From Chloroflexota bacterium (GTDB lineage Bacteria > Chloroflexota > Limnocylindria > P2-11E > CF-107): 35,184 nucleotides of DNA. Numbering within the stretch: the stretch's first letter is position 1; each line of letters begins with the position of its first letter. Location: the NCBI GenBank assembly GCA_005881435.1, contig VBHP01000090.1:1-35184 (forward strand), read 5' to 3'. Below are positions 10,271 to 19,027 of this stretch, piece by piece. Made by a program: the position numbers and the translations under genes. The notes below the pieces were generated by a model. That model worked only from the letters and a program-made list of their open reading frames with translations, was not told the origin of the DNA and searched no databases.

Positions 10271-11182
10271 ATGCGGCGGCGCTTTCGGCTGAAGGAAGAA
10301 CAGGTGGCGGGACTCCTCTTCGTGAGTCCCTTCATCGTCGGATTCCTCATCTTCAGCGCCGGTCCTTACATCGCCTCCCTGTATCTCAGCCTCACGACCT
10401 ACGACGTGCTGAACCCGCCGAACTTCGTCGGCCTGCAGAACTACATCGATCTGGCGTCAGACGAGACATTCGGCAAGGCGCTGTACAACACGCTGTACTT
10501 CGTCGTCTTCCACGGACCGACGGCGATCGCCATGGCGTTGATCCTCGCGCTCCTGCTCAATGCGAAGGTCCGCGGGGTCTCGATCTGGCGCACGATCTAT
10601 TACCTGCCGCAGGTCACGCCGGCGGTCGCGCTCGGCGTGTTGTGGCTGCGGATCCTGTCCCCCAACAACGGTCTGCTGAACAGCATCCTCGCCGGCGTCG
10701 GTATCCAGGGCCCGGCCTGGACCGTCGACGCCGATTGGGTGAAACCCTCGCTCATCCTGATCCGGGTCTTCGTCGTCGGGACCTGGATGATCACGTTCCT
10801 CGCGGCCCTGCAAGACGTTCCACAAGAGCTGTACGAGGCCGCCTCCATCGACGGAGCGAACGCCTGGCAGCGCTTCCGGAACGTGACCCTTCCGATGATC
10901 TCCCGCGTGATCTTCTTCGCGGTCATCGCCATCACGATCTTCTCCATGAACGTCTTCGATATCGCGTACTTCATGTTCCCGCCGCAGGTCTTCGGCGGTC
11001 AGCTCGGGCCGCAGGACAGCGCGCTCTTCTACATGGTCTATCTGTTCCAGCAGGCGTTCTCGTACTTCCATATGGGCTACGCCGCCGCACTGGCGTGGAT
11101 CCTGTTCGCGATCACGCTGGCGATCACGCTGATACAGCTGCGGTTGTCGCGGTACTTCGTCTACGCGGAGACGAGCAAGTGA
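10271..11182 (+). CDS. ABC transporter permease, sugar type (MalF-like)
   Basis: Six-TM permease with EAASIDGANAWQRFRNVTLPMISRVIFF, the EAA loop signature. Directly follows the SBP. Confidence 0.92.
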   Translation: MRRRFRLKEEQVAGLLFVSPFIVGFLIFSAGPYIASLYLSLTTYDVLNPPNFVGLQNYIDLASDETFGKALYNTLYFVVFHGPTAIAMALILALLLNAKVRGVSIWRTIYYLPQVTPAVALGVLWLRILSPNNGLLNSILAGVGIQGPAWTVDADWVKPSLILIRVFVVGTWMITFLAALQDVPQELYEAASIDGANAWQRFRNVTLPMISRVIFFAVIAITIFSMNVFDIAYFMFPPQVFGGQLGPQDSALFYMVYLFQQAFSYFHMGYAAALAWILFAITLAITLIQLRLSRYFVYAETSK

Positions 11183-12120
11183 CGACGGCCGCGAAGGGCG
11201 AGCGTCGGCAGAAGGCGTTCGAGCGCAGCACCGCATTCCTGGAGGGACGCGGGCTGTTCTGGGTGGCCCAGCGCGCACTGATCTACGGCGCGCTGGTGTT
11301 CTTCGCGATCGTGTTCGTCTTCCCGTTCGTGTGGCTGCTGTCGAACTCGCTGAAGGATCCGCTGCACATCTTCGATGCAAACCTCATCCCGCAGCCGATC
11401 GTGTGGCAGAACTACGTCACGATCTTCCAGGAGACCGAGACGATGGGGACTCCGCTGATATCGATGATCCGGAACAGCGTCATCGTGTCCGTCCTGGGCG
11501 TCACGGCGGTGCTGATCTCGAGCAGCATGATCGGGTTCGCCCTGGCCAAACTGCGCTTCCCCGGCGCCAACGTCGTGTTCTTCCTGGTGCTGATGACGAT
11601 GATGCTGCCGGGCGAGGTGACCATCGTGCCGGTCTACCTGATCTGGCGGAAGCTGGCCGACCTGACCGGCGGTCTCATCGGTACCGGCACGCTGTTCCCG
11701 CTGTGGCTCGGGGGCCTCTTCGGTTCGTCCTTCTACATCTTCATGCTGCGGCAGTTCTTCCTCGGCATCCCGCAGGAGCTCATCGAAGGCGCACGCGTCG
11801 ACGGCGCGTCGTACCTGCGCATCTACTGGCAGATCATGCTGCCGCTGGTGCGGCCGGCGCTCCTCGCCGTCGCCGTGCTCGAGTTCCAGGCCAAGTGGAA
11901 CGACTTCATGGGTCCGCTGATCTACGTCTCGAACAAGCCGGACCTGTGGACCCTCCCGATCGGCCTGTTCCAGCTGAACCAGCACTTCGGCTTCGGCCAG
12001 TTCCGCTACGAGCTCATCTTCGCCGCCGCGGTGCTCATGCTCTTGCCGAGCGTGATCCTGTTCTTCCTGGCGCAGAAGCAGTTCATCAAGGGCCTCTCGG
12101 CCGGAGCGGTGAAGGGATAG
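11179..12120 (+). CDS. ABC transporter permease, sugar type (MalG-like)
   Basis: GTG start in a GTGA overlap with the previous permease. EGARVDGASYLRIYWQIMLPLVRPALLAVAVLEFQAKWNDF EAA loop. Confidence 0.92.
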   Translation: MTTAAKGERRQKAFERSTAFLEGRGLFWVAQRALIYGALVFFAIVFVFPFVWLLSNSLKDPLHIFDANLIPQPIVWQNYVTIFQETETMGTPLISMIRNSVIVSVLGVTAVLISSSMIGFALAKLRFPGANVVFFLVLMTMMLPGEVTIVPVYLIWRKLADLTGGLIGTGTLFPLWLGGLFGSSFYIFMLRQFFLGIPQELIEGARVDGASYLRIYWQIMLPLVRPALLAVAVLEFQAKWNDFMGPLIYVSNKPDLWTLPIGLFQLNQHFGFGQFRYELIFAAAVLMLLPSVILFFLAQKQFIKGLSAGAVKG

Positions 12121-13190
12121 CCAGGACCCGCGCGGGCATCGTCGGTGCGGGTCAGGTCTCGCCGTACTACCTGTCCTACCTCGCGAGGAGCGACGACGTC
12201 GAGCTTGCCGCGATCGCCGACCGCGACCTCGCACGCGCGCGCGAGCGGGCCCAGGAGTATGGGATCGCGCGCGTGGTCACCGTCGACGAGCTCGTCGCCG
12301 ACGACGCGATCGACTGCGTGCTGAACCTCACGCCGGCGCAGGCCCATGCCGAGCTGACCGGCCGCGCGCTGGACGCGGGCAAGCACGTGTGGAGCGAGAA
12401 GCCGCCCGCGGTCACGCTGCCCGAAGGACGCGAGCTGGCCGCGCGTGCCGCACGCAACGGCCTGCTGCTGTCGTGCGCGCCGGACACGTTCCTCGGCGCG
12501 TCGTTCCAGACGGCGCGGCGCCTCGTCGACGAGGGCGCGATCGGCGCGGTGGTGGGCGCCTCGTGCTCGTTCGTGACGCCGGGCAGCGAGCTGTGGCACC
12601 ACAATCCCGAGATCCTGTTCGGCCCCGGCGCGGGTCCGATCTACGACGAGGGCGTGTACTTCCTGACGGCGCTGGTCGCGCTCCTCGGTCCGATCAGCGC
12701 GGTCCAGGCCCAGGCCGCCACTATCAGAAAGGAGCGGACGATCGCGACCGGCCCGCGAGCGGGCGAACGTTTCGACTCGGAGATGCCGACGCACTACGTC
12801 GCGACGCTCGCCTTCGCCGGCGGCGCGCTGGCGACGATGACCATGAGCTTCGAGGTCCGCACCACGACGCAGCCGCCGCTCGAGCTGTATGGGACGACCG
12901 GGTCGCTGCGTCTGCCGTTCCCCGGCTTCTACGACGGTCCGCTGCGCCTCGGCCGCGTGCACGACACGCCGTGGGAGGAGATCGCCGCGGAGGGACCGTT
13001 CCTCGGCCGCGTCCGCGGTCCGGGCCTCGAGGACCTGGCGCGCGCGATCGGAGAACGGCGCGAGCCGCGCTGCTCGGCCGCTCTCGCCCTGCACGTGCTC
13101 GAAACCATGGAGCTGCTCCATCGCTCGAGCGACTCGGGTCGACGGGAGCGTCTGACGACGACGGTGCGCCGACCGGAGCCGATGCGCTAA
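12117..13190 (+). CDS. Gfo/Idh/MocA-family oxidoreductase (apparent ATA start)
   Basis: (I)ARTRAGIVGAGQVSPYYLSYLARSDDVELAAIADRD...GKHVWSEKPPAVTLPEGRELAARAARNGLLLSCAPDTF: N-terminal Rossmann motif and EKP motif. No ATG/GTG/TTG is available upstream of the Rossmann strand within the reading frame's plausible start zone. Confidence 0.88.
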   Translation: MARTRAGIVGAGQVSPYYLSYLARSDDVELAAIADRDLARARERAQEYGIARVVTVDELVADDAIDCVLNLTPAQAHAELTGRALDAGKHVWSEKPPAVTLPEGRELAARAARNGLLLSCAPDTFLGASFQTARRLVDEGAIGAVVGASCSFVTPGSELWHHNPEILFGPGAGPIYDEGVYFLTALVALLGPISAVQAQAATIRKERTIATGPRAGERFDSEMPTHYVATLAFAGGALATMTMSFEVRTTTQPPLELYGTTGSLRLPFPGFYDGPLRLGRVHDTPWEEIAAEGPFLGRVRGPGLEDLARAIGERREPRCSAALALHVLETMELLHRSSDSGRRERLTTTVRRPEPMR

Positions 13191-13834
13191 GCATCGAGGC
13201 CGTTGCGGAAGGCGTACGCGACGGCTTGGGTGCGGTCGCGAAGTCCGAGCTTGTCGAAGATGTTGTGCAGGTGCCGTTTCACGGTCGCCTCGCTGATGAA
13301 GAGCTCGCGACCGATCTCGGCGTTGTTCTGACCGCGCGCGGCGAGGCGAAGCACCTCGAGCTCTCGTGCGGTGAGCACGTTCGCGACACGACGCGGCCGC
13401 CGCCGACCTTCCTCGACCGCAGCTGCGAGCCGTCCCTGTACGCGGGGATCGAAGGCCGCGTCTCCGCCGCCGACCGCGGCGATGGCGCGCGCGACCTCGG
13501 TCACGTTCGCATCCTTCGTCAGGTAGCCCCGCGCTCCCGCCTCGATGGCGCTGAAGACGTGCTCGTCATCCTCGTACGCGGTCAACGCGATCACCCGCGC
13601 GCCCGGACACGCCGCCCGAAGCCGGCGCGTCGCTTCGACGCCGCCGATACCGGGCATCACCAGATCCATGGCGACGACATCCGGCTGAAGCCGCGCGGCA
13701 ACCTGCACCGCCTCTTCGCCGCTGGCGGCGACGCCGACGACGTCGACGTCGGCGAGCGAGGACAGCAGCGCCGCGAACGCATCACGGACCAGGCGCTGAT
13801 CGTCGACGACAAGGACGCGCATGCGCGCGGTCAC
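13187..13834 (-). CDS. NarL/FixJ-type LuxR response regulator
   Basis: [20 protein letters not shown]...[20 protein letters not shown]...[50 protein letters not shown]-type receiver plus HTH. Confidence 0.95.
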   Translation of the reverse strand: [215 protein letters not shown]

Positions 13835-14967
13835 CGCGTCGGGAGCGTGAGACGCACAGTGAAGCCGTCACCGGTGGCGTTCGTGTCGAGGTCGCCTCCG
13901 AGCAGGCTCGCGCGCTCGCGCATTCCCTCCAGTCCGTGGCCATTCGAATCGCGGCGCTCGCGCTCGAGCGGCCGACCGTGGTTTTCGACGAGGAGCTCGA
14001 CTTCACCGGGCGTGAAACGCAGGTCGACGTCGACGCGTCGCGAGATCGTGTGTCTGCGCACGTTGGTCAGCGCTTCTTGTGCCACGCGATAGATCGCAGC
14101 CTGTGTCTCCGACGGCAGCGCCGCGGAGCCTTCCGCCACGCTCAGCACGTACGGCGTGCCGGTCTGCCGCTCGAAGTCGTGCAGCAGCCGCGGCAGCAGC
14201 GCGAGGGCGGGTGTGGATTCTCCGCGCAGCGTCGCGACGGCATCGCCGACTTCGCTCAGTCCCTGGCGAGCCAGGCGCTGCGCGTCCTCGATCAGCGCGG
14301 TCTGCTGCAGATCTGAGCTGGAGCCGCTGCGCGCACGTTCCAGCTGTAAAACGAGCGCCGACAGCGTGTCCGCGAGGATGTCGTGGATTTCGCGCGCAAT
14401 GCGCGCACGCTCCTGCAGCGCTGCGCTTCGCTCACGCTCGGAGCGGATCGATTCAACGAGCACGAGCAGCTGCTCGGCCTGAGCCTTGGCCTGCTGCGCG
14501 AACCGCACGTACCGGCCGAGCAGAAAGGCGAGGATCCAGAACGCCGCGATGAAGAGGGCATGCACAGCCGGGACGGCTGCGCCAAGCGACGCGATCAGCG
14601 CGACGCTCGCGACGGCGGCGACGAGCACGGCGGTAGCGACGGCCGGGCGGCGCGGCAGGGTCAACCCCAGCGCGAGGATGACCGCCGTGATGCCCGCACT
14701 GCCCGACAGGAAGTGTCCGAGCGCGATGAGTCCGATGGAGCTCGCCGCGACCGCGACGCCGGCCCACCAGGCAAAGCGGAATGTCGCGACGAGCCAGCCC
14801 ACCGCGAGCACCGCGGTGCAGATGGCAACCGCCGCCAGACGCGACGGATCCGGACTCTCGAGCTCGCGGCCGGCGATCACCGCGAACGCGGTGAGCAGCG
14901 CAACGACGCTGAACCCGCGCCAACGCGCGCCGGTGATCACATTCACCGTTGTTGTGCGTGCCTGCAT
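13831..14967 (-). CDS. NarL-type sensor histidine kinase
   Basis: N-terminal TM segments, then ERARIAREIHDILADTLSALVLQLERA (HisKA_3) and EALTNVRRHT...GHGLEGMRERASLLGG (HATPase). GTGA overlap with the response regulator. Confidence 0.93.
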   Translation of the reverse strand: MQARTTTVNVITGARWRGFSVVALLTAFAVIAGRELESPDPSRLAAVAICTAVLAVGWLVATFRFAWWAGVAVAASSIGLIALGHFLSGSAGITAVILALGLTLPRRPAVATAVLVAAVASVALIASLGAAVPAVHALFIAAFWILAFLLGRYVRFAQQAKAQAEQLLVLVESIRSERERSAALQERARIAREIHDILADTLSALVLQLERARSGSSSDLQQTALIEDAQRLARQGLSEVGDAVATLRGESTPALALLPRLLHDFERQTGTPYVLSVAEGSAALPSETQAAIYRVAQEALTNVRRHTISRRVDVDLRFTPGEVELLVENHGRPLERERRDSNGHGLEGMRERASLLGGDLDTNATGDGFTVRLTLPTR

Positions 14968-15113
14968 TTCGTGGACCGCTCCAGTGCGCGTGGAGTTGTA
15001 GGTCCGGGCGTCGAGGAATGCAACCACCGGACGATGCCGCCGGGCGATCGGAGCAATACGTTCACGCGCGGCGAACCAGCGCGCGATGCGACAGGCGTCG
15101 CGAAGGAGGGTTC

Positions 15114-15662
15114 ATGCGTAAGCGCGCGATCTGTTCGATCCTCGCCGCAGGCGTCCTGCTGCTGGCGCAGGCGACGGCCGCCATGGCCACCCAACCGACG
15201 GACGCAGCGGTGACACGATCGATGCCGGCGAGCCTCTGCGCCCTGCTGTTGCTGACGCATCCAGGGCACACGAGCGCGGATTGCGTCACGCACCACAGCG
15301 TCCGCATCGAGCGCGAACCCGGCTCGAAAGTCGGATTCGCCTCGCCGCAAGCGGCCACTCTCGCCTTCGCTTACTGCGTCACGATCACCGGCTCGATGTG
15401 GAACATCGGCTGGTCCTCGACGGCGTCGCAGCGGTTCTGCGTGACACCGAATGTGGTCGTTTCAGCGATTCCCGGGACCACCCAGTGCCGCTCGAGCTGG
15501 TGGGTGCAGACCACGTGGTGCGGGGTCGGTGTTGGCGGCGGGTGGTACGCCGACGGTGGCGACAACGTGTACGCGCCGACATCCGGTCGGACGTACTTGC
15601 GCGTCTGGATGAACGCCGCCGGTGCCTGGGGCGTGAAGTGCTGGGGCTATGCGTTCTGCTGA
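15114..15662 (+). CDS. secreted Cys/Trp-rich protein A, unknown family
   Basis: AAGGAGG SD. Signal peptide MRKRAICSILAAGVLLLAQATAAMA. Mature part has 8 Cys and ends KCWGYAFC. Paralogue of the next ORF. Confidence 0.85.
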   Translation: MRKRAICSILAAGVLLLAQATAAMATQPTDAAVTRSMPASLCALLLLTHPGHTSADCVTHHSVRIEREPGSKVGFASPQAATLAFAYCVTITGSMWNIGWSSTASQRFCVTPNVVVSAIPGTTQCRSSWWVQTTWCGVGVGGGWYADGGDNVYAPTSGRTYLRVWMNAAGAWGVKCWGYAFC

Positions 15663-15681
15663 TGGAGGTTTCAAAAGGAAG

Positions 15682-16314
15682 ATGCTCACGAAAGCGTTCT
15701 GCGCGATCGCGACCACTGTCGTGTTGCTGCTCTCGACGGCTTCGGCGGCGCTCGCTGCGCCGGATCTGGCGACGTTGACTCGTGCGCCCGCGGCAACGCG
15801 GGAGATCCTGACGCTCGCGCCCGGCGAGACCGAGGCCTCGACCACGATCCGCATGCGCCCAGACGTCTGCGCGGCGTTCCTGCGCGTGTTTCCCGGTCAC
15901 TCCGACGTCGACTGCGTCACGCGTTTCAGGCTCACGGTCAGCGGACTGCCCACGCGCTCGATCAGGGGGGTCGCCGCGCCCATGCCGATGAACGTCGCCT
16001 CCTACTGGTGCGGCATCACGGTCGAGGGCCTGATGGCGAACGTCGGCTGGAACGCGCATGTCTCGCAGACCTTCTGCATCTGGCCGGGTGTGTCGGTGTA
16101 CCCGAAACCCTACGGCACACAGTGCGGGAACTTCTACGGGTTCGGCGCGACGGTGACCGTCACGTGGTGCGGTGGTGGACGCAGCGGCTGGACCGCCGAC
16201 GGTGGAGAAAACGTGACGATCTCGATGTGGCGATTCAACTACGGCGCCGGTCAGCGAGTGTCGCTGTCGGCTGACTGGCGCACCGGGCAGTTTTGCTGGA
16301 ATGCCTTCTGCTGA
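15682..16314 (+). CDS. secreted Cys/Trp-rich protein B, unknown family, paralogue of protein A
   Basis: Signal peptide MLTKAFCAIATTVVLLLSTASAALA. Shares PGH.S.DCVT, N(I/V)GW, GT.QC, TWCG, GW.ADGG(D/E)NV and a C-terminal CW..AFC with protein A. 19-bp gap. Confidence 0.85.
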   Translation: MLTKAFCAIATTVVLLLSTASAALAAPDLATLTRAPAATREILTLAPGETEASTTIRMRPDVCAAFLRVFPGHSDVDCVTRFRLTVSGLPTRSIRGVAAPMPMNVASYWCGITVEGLMANVGWNAHVSQTFCIWPGVSVYPKPYGTQCGNFYGFGATVTVTWCGGGRSGWTADGGENVTISMWRFNYGAGQRVSLSADWRTGQFCWNAFC

Positions 16315-16326
16315 TCGAGCTTCGCT

Positions 16327-18906
16327 CTAGCGACGCCGCTTACGGGGTGGCGCCGGCGTGTTCGCCGGCTGCGGCACAGAACGGACCGACACGCCGCAGA
16401 TCGGCAGGCCCAGGCGATAGTTCTTGTACGCCTGCGCCCACTTCATCACGTCCGGCAGCCACTCCGGGCGTTCGGCCGCGGCGTTCACGCAGCCGCGGCC
16501 GAAGAAGGCCGAATCGTCCGTCTTCGGCTCGGTGCCGGCGATGTACTTCTCGACGGTGCGCCATGAGGACGGACAGTTCGGTCCCGGCAGTAGACCCGAG
16601 CCCACGCCGCCGGTCAGGCCCGGACGCACGCAGACCGTCTTCTCGATGATGCCGTCAGGACGCGCATACCAGGTCTCGGGAAGCTGCAGCTGGCCGATGG
16701 CCTCCTTCATGAACTCGCGCCACAGCACACCCGGGCCCATCGCCGAGGAGATGCCGTACATCTGCGAGTTGTCGGAGTTGCCCATCCATACCGCCGTCAG
16801 CAGCTGCGGCACGTACCCCACGGCCAGCACGTCGCGCAGGTTGTCGGTCGTGCCGGTCTTGAGCGCCGCGGTCCGGCCGATGTTGGTCCAGGAGCCGAAG
16901 ATCGAGCTCGTGTTCGGATCGGTGATGTCCTTCAGCATGTCCGTCATCAGCCACGACAGCTGCGGCGAGATCGCCTGTGTCCCCTCGGGCTGCGACCAGT
17001 CGCGCACCACGTTGCCGTCCTTGTCCTCGATGCGTGAGATCAGCGTCGGCTCGATACGTACGCCGCCATCGGCGACGACCTGATACGCGCCGGCGAGCTC
17101 GCGCAGCGTCATTCCGCCAGCGCCGATGCCGAAGGGCAGACCGAGCTGAGACGCGTCCCACTCCCGATCGACGCCGAGCTGGCGCGCGGTCTGGACGATC
17201 TCGTCGACGCCGACCAGCGACGTGATCTTGACCGCGGGAACGTTCAGCGATTCGCGGATCGCCTGGCGGATCGTGATCGGACCGTTCTCCGGACCGGCGC
17301 CGGATCCGCTCGGCGAGGCATTCTGCGGGCGGTACTGCGGCTGACCAGCGGCGGCGAAGTTCGTCGACACGTCCCACAGCACGGTCGACGGCGTGTAGCC
17401 CTTGCGCAGCGCGGTCAGATAGGTGAAGAGCTTGAACGTCGATCCGACCTGCCGCTCGCCGAGGCCGGCGACGTCGAACTGACCGCGGACGCGCGGATCC
17501 TGATCGTCGTACTTCACGCTGCCGACGTAGGCGAGGATGTAGCCGTTCCGCGGATCCATCGCGATCAGCGCGGCGTTGTGCACGTTCGCCGACGCGAGCG
17601 CCGCGACGCGATCCTTGACCTGTCGCTCGGCGATGGCCTGCAGCTGCGGATCGATCGTCGTGTACACGCGATAGCCCCCGACGTACGCCGCGCGCTCGCT
17701 GCCGAAGACTTCGGCCAGCTGATCGCGGACGCGGAACACGACGTGTGGCAGCGACAGCGGGGTCTCGGCCGCGTGCACCAGGATCGGTTCGTCAGCGGCC
17801 CGTTCGGCCTCGTCGCGACTGACGAATCCTGCGGCCAACATCGCCGCCAGGACTTCGCTCCGCCGGGCCCGCGCTCCGTCGGGGTTCGTCACCGGGTCGT
17901 AGATCGACGGCCGCTGCGGCAAGCCCGCGAGCAGCGCGGCCTGACCGAGCGTCAGCTGCCGCAGGTCGGTCACGTCGAAATAGGTCTTCGCCGCGGTCTT
18001 CACGCCGTACGAGCGATTCCCGTAATAGACCTGATCCAGGTACAGCTCCAGGATCCGCGCCTTGGGGTAGCGCATCGTGACGCGGATGGCGATGAGCGCC
18101 TCGTTCAGCTTGCGCGCGAGGGTCTGATCGTCGCCGGTGAGACGCGCTTTGACGAGCTGCTGCGTGATCGTCGATCCGCCCTGCGCGACGTAGCCCTCGC
18201 GCCAGTTCGTGACCAACGCACGGAAGATGCCGCCCGGATCGACGCCGAAGTTGGTCCAGAAGCTGCGGTCCTCGATCGCGATCGTCGCCTGCTGCAGGAT
18301 CAGCGGGACGTCAGCGAGCGCGGCGTGCTCGCGGTGCTCCTCTTCGAAGGTGTAGAGCAGCTTGCCATCGCGGTCGTACACGAAGGTCGAATACGGAACC
18401 TCCGCGGTCTCCAGCTGCGACGGGTCGGGCAGCGCGGCCCACACCGCGGTGGCGCCGAGCCATGCGCCGCCGAACGCGATCGCGGCGAGGACCATCCACA
18501 GGCGCGGTCGTGGGATGCGGCGCGGCCGCCGCTCTTGTCCGACGCGCCAGGCGGTCGTCGTCAGCGCGACGGCGCGATCGCGGACGCGGCGAGACCAGCG
18601 CGCCAGCTCCGCGTCGGCTCGGCGCGCCGCCGGGATCGCGCTGCGCTCGCCCCAGCTGTCGATCGCGCGCGACGCCGCGTCGTAGCGGCGCGGCACCTCG
18701 GCGCGGATAGAGATCGCGGCGCGCAGCGCGGCCGTGGCGGCGCGAGGCGCGTCTCGGCGCAGCGACGATGCCGCCGCGACCAGCGCCGTCGCGATCAGCC
18801 ACAGCAGGGCGGCGATGCGCTCGGCCGTCGCGAGCAATCGCGGCAGCGCCACGTCGAGGAGGAAGGTTCGGGCGGCCCGGCGCCCGGTCGGCAGCAGAAC
18901 GCCCAC
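16327..18906 (-). CDS. class A penicillin-binding protein (PBP1A-type, GT51 plus transpeptidase)
   Basis: AIEDRSFWTNFGVDPGGIFRALVTN...GGSTITQQLVK (GT51), RQVGSTFKLFTYL (SxxK), ESLNVPAVK (SxN), LKTGTTDNLRD (KTG). Confidence 0.93.
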   Translation of the reverse strand: MGVLLPTGRRAARTFLLDVALPRLLATAERIAALLWLIATALVAAASSLRRDAPRAATAALRAAISIRAEVPRRYDAASRAIDSWGERSAIPAARRADAELARWSRRVRDRAVALTTTAWRVGQERRPRRIPRPRLWMVLAAIAFGGAWLGATAVWAALPDPSQLETAEVPYSTFVYDRDGKLLYTFEEEHREHAALADVPLILQQATIAIEDRSFWTNFGVDPGGIFRALVTNWREGYVAQGGSTITQQLVKARLTGDDQTLARKLNEALIAIRVTMRYPKARILELYLDQVYYGNRSYGVKTAAKTYFDVTDLRQLTLGQAALLAGLPQRPSIYDPVTNPDGARARRSEVLAAMLAAGFVSRDEAERAADEPILVHAAETPLSLPHVVFRVRDQLAEVFGSERAAYVGGYRVYTTIDPQLQAIAERQVKDRVAALASANVHNAALIAMDPRNGYILAYVGSVKYDDQDPRVRGQFDVAGLGERQVGSTFKLFTYLTALRKGYTPSTVLWDVSTNFAAAGQPQYRPQNASPSGSGAGPENGPITIRQAIRESLNVPAVKITSLVGVDEIVQTARQLGVDREWDASQLGLPFGIGAGGMTLRELAGAYQVVADGGVRIEPTLISRIEDKDGNVVRDWSQPEGTQAISPQLSWLMTDMLKDITDPNTSSIFGSWTNIGRTAALKTGTTDNLRDVLAVGYVPQLLTAVWMGNSDNSQMYGISSAMGPGVLWREFMKEAIGQLQLPETWYARPDGIIEKTVCVRPGLTGGVGSGLLPGPNCPSSWRTVEKYIAGTEPKTDDSAFFGRGCVNAAAERPEWLPDVMKWAQAYKNYRLGLPICGVSVRSVPQPANTPAPPRKRRR

Positions 18907-19027
18907 CGAAGAGGAGAAACGGAACGGGAGGCCCCCGCGTTCGCTTTGCCGTACTAGCGCGGCGGTACCGCGATGGACGCGGCGACGCCGGCGGGAGTCA
19001 CGCCGAAGACGACGATGTCGACCGCGC

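Noticed and set aside
11331-12116. N-terminal extension of the oxidoreductase ORF into the permease
   Set aside because: Out-of-frame Arg/Ala-rich translation of the permease gene, no plausible domain before the Rossmann motif.
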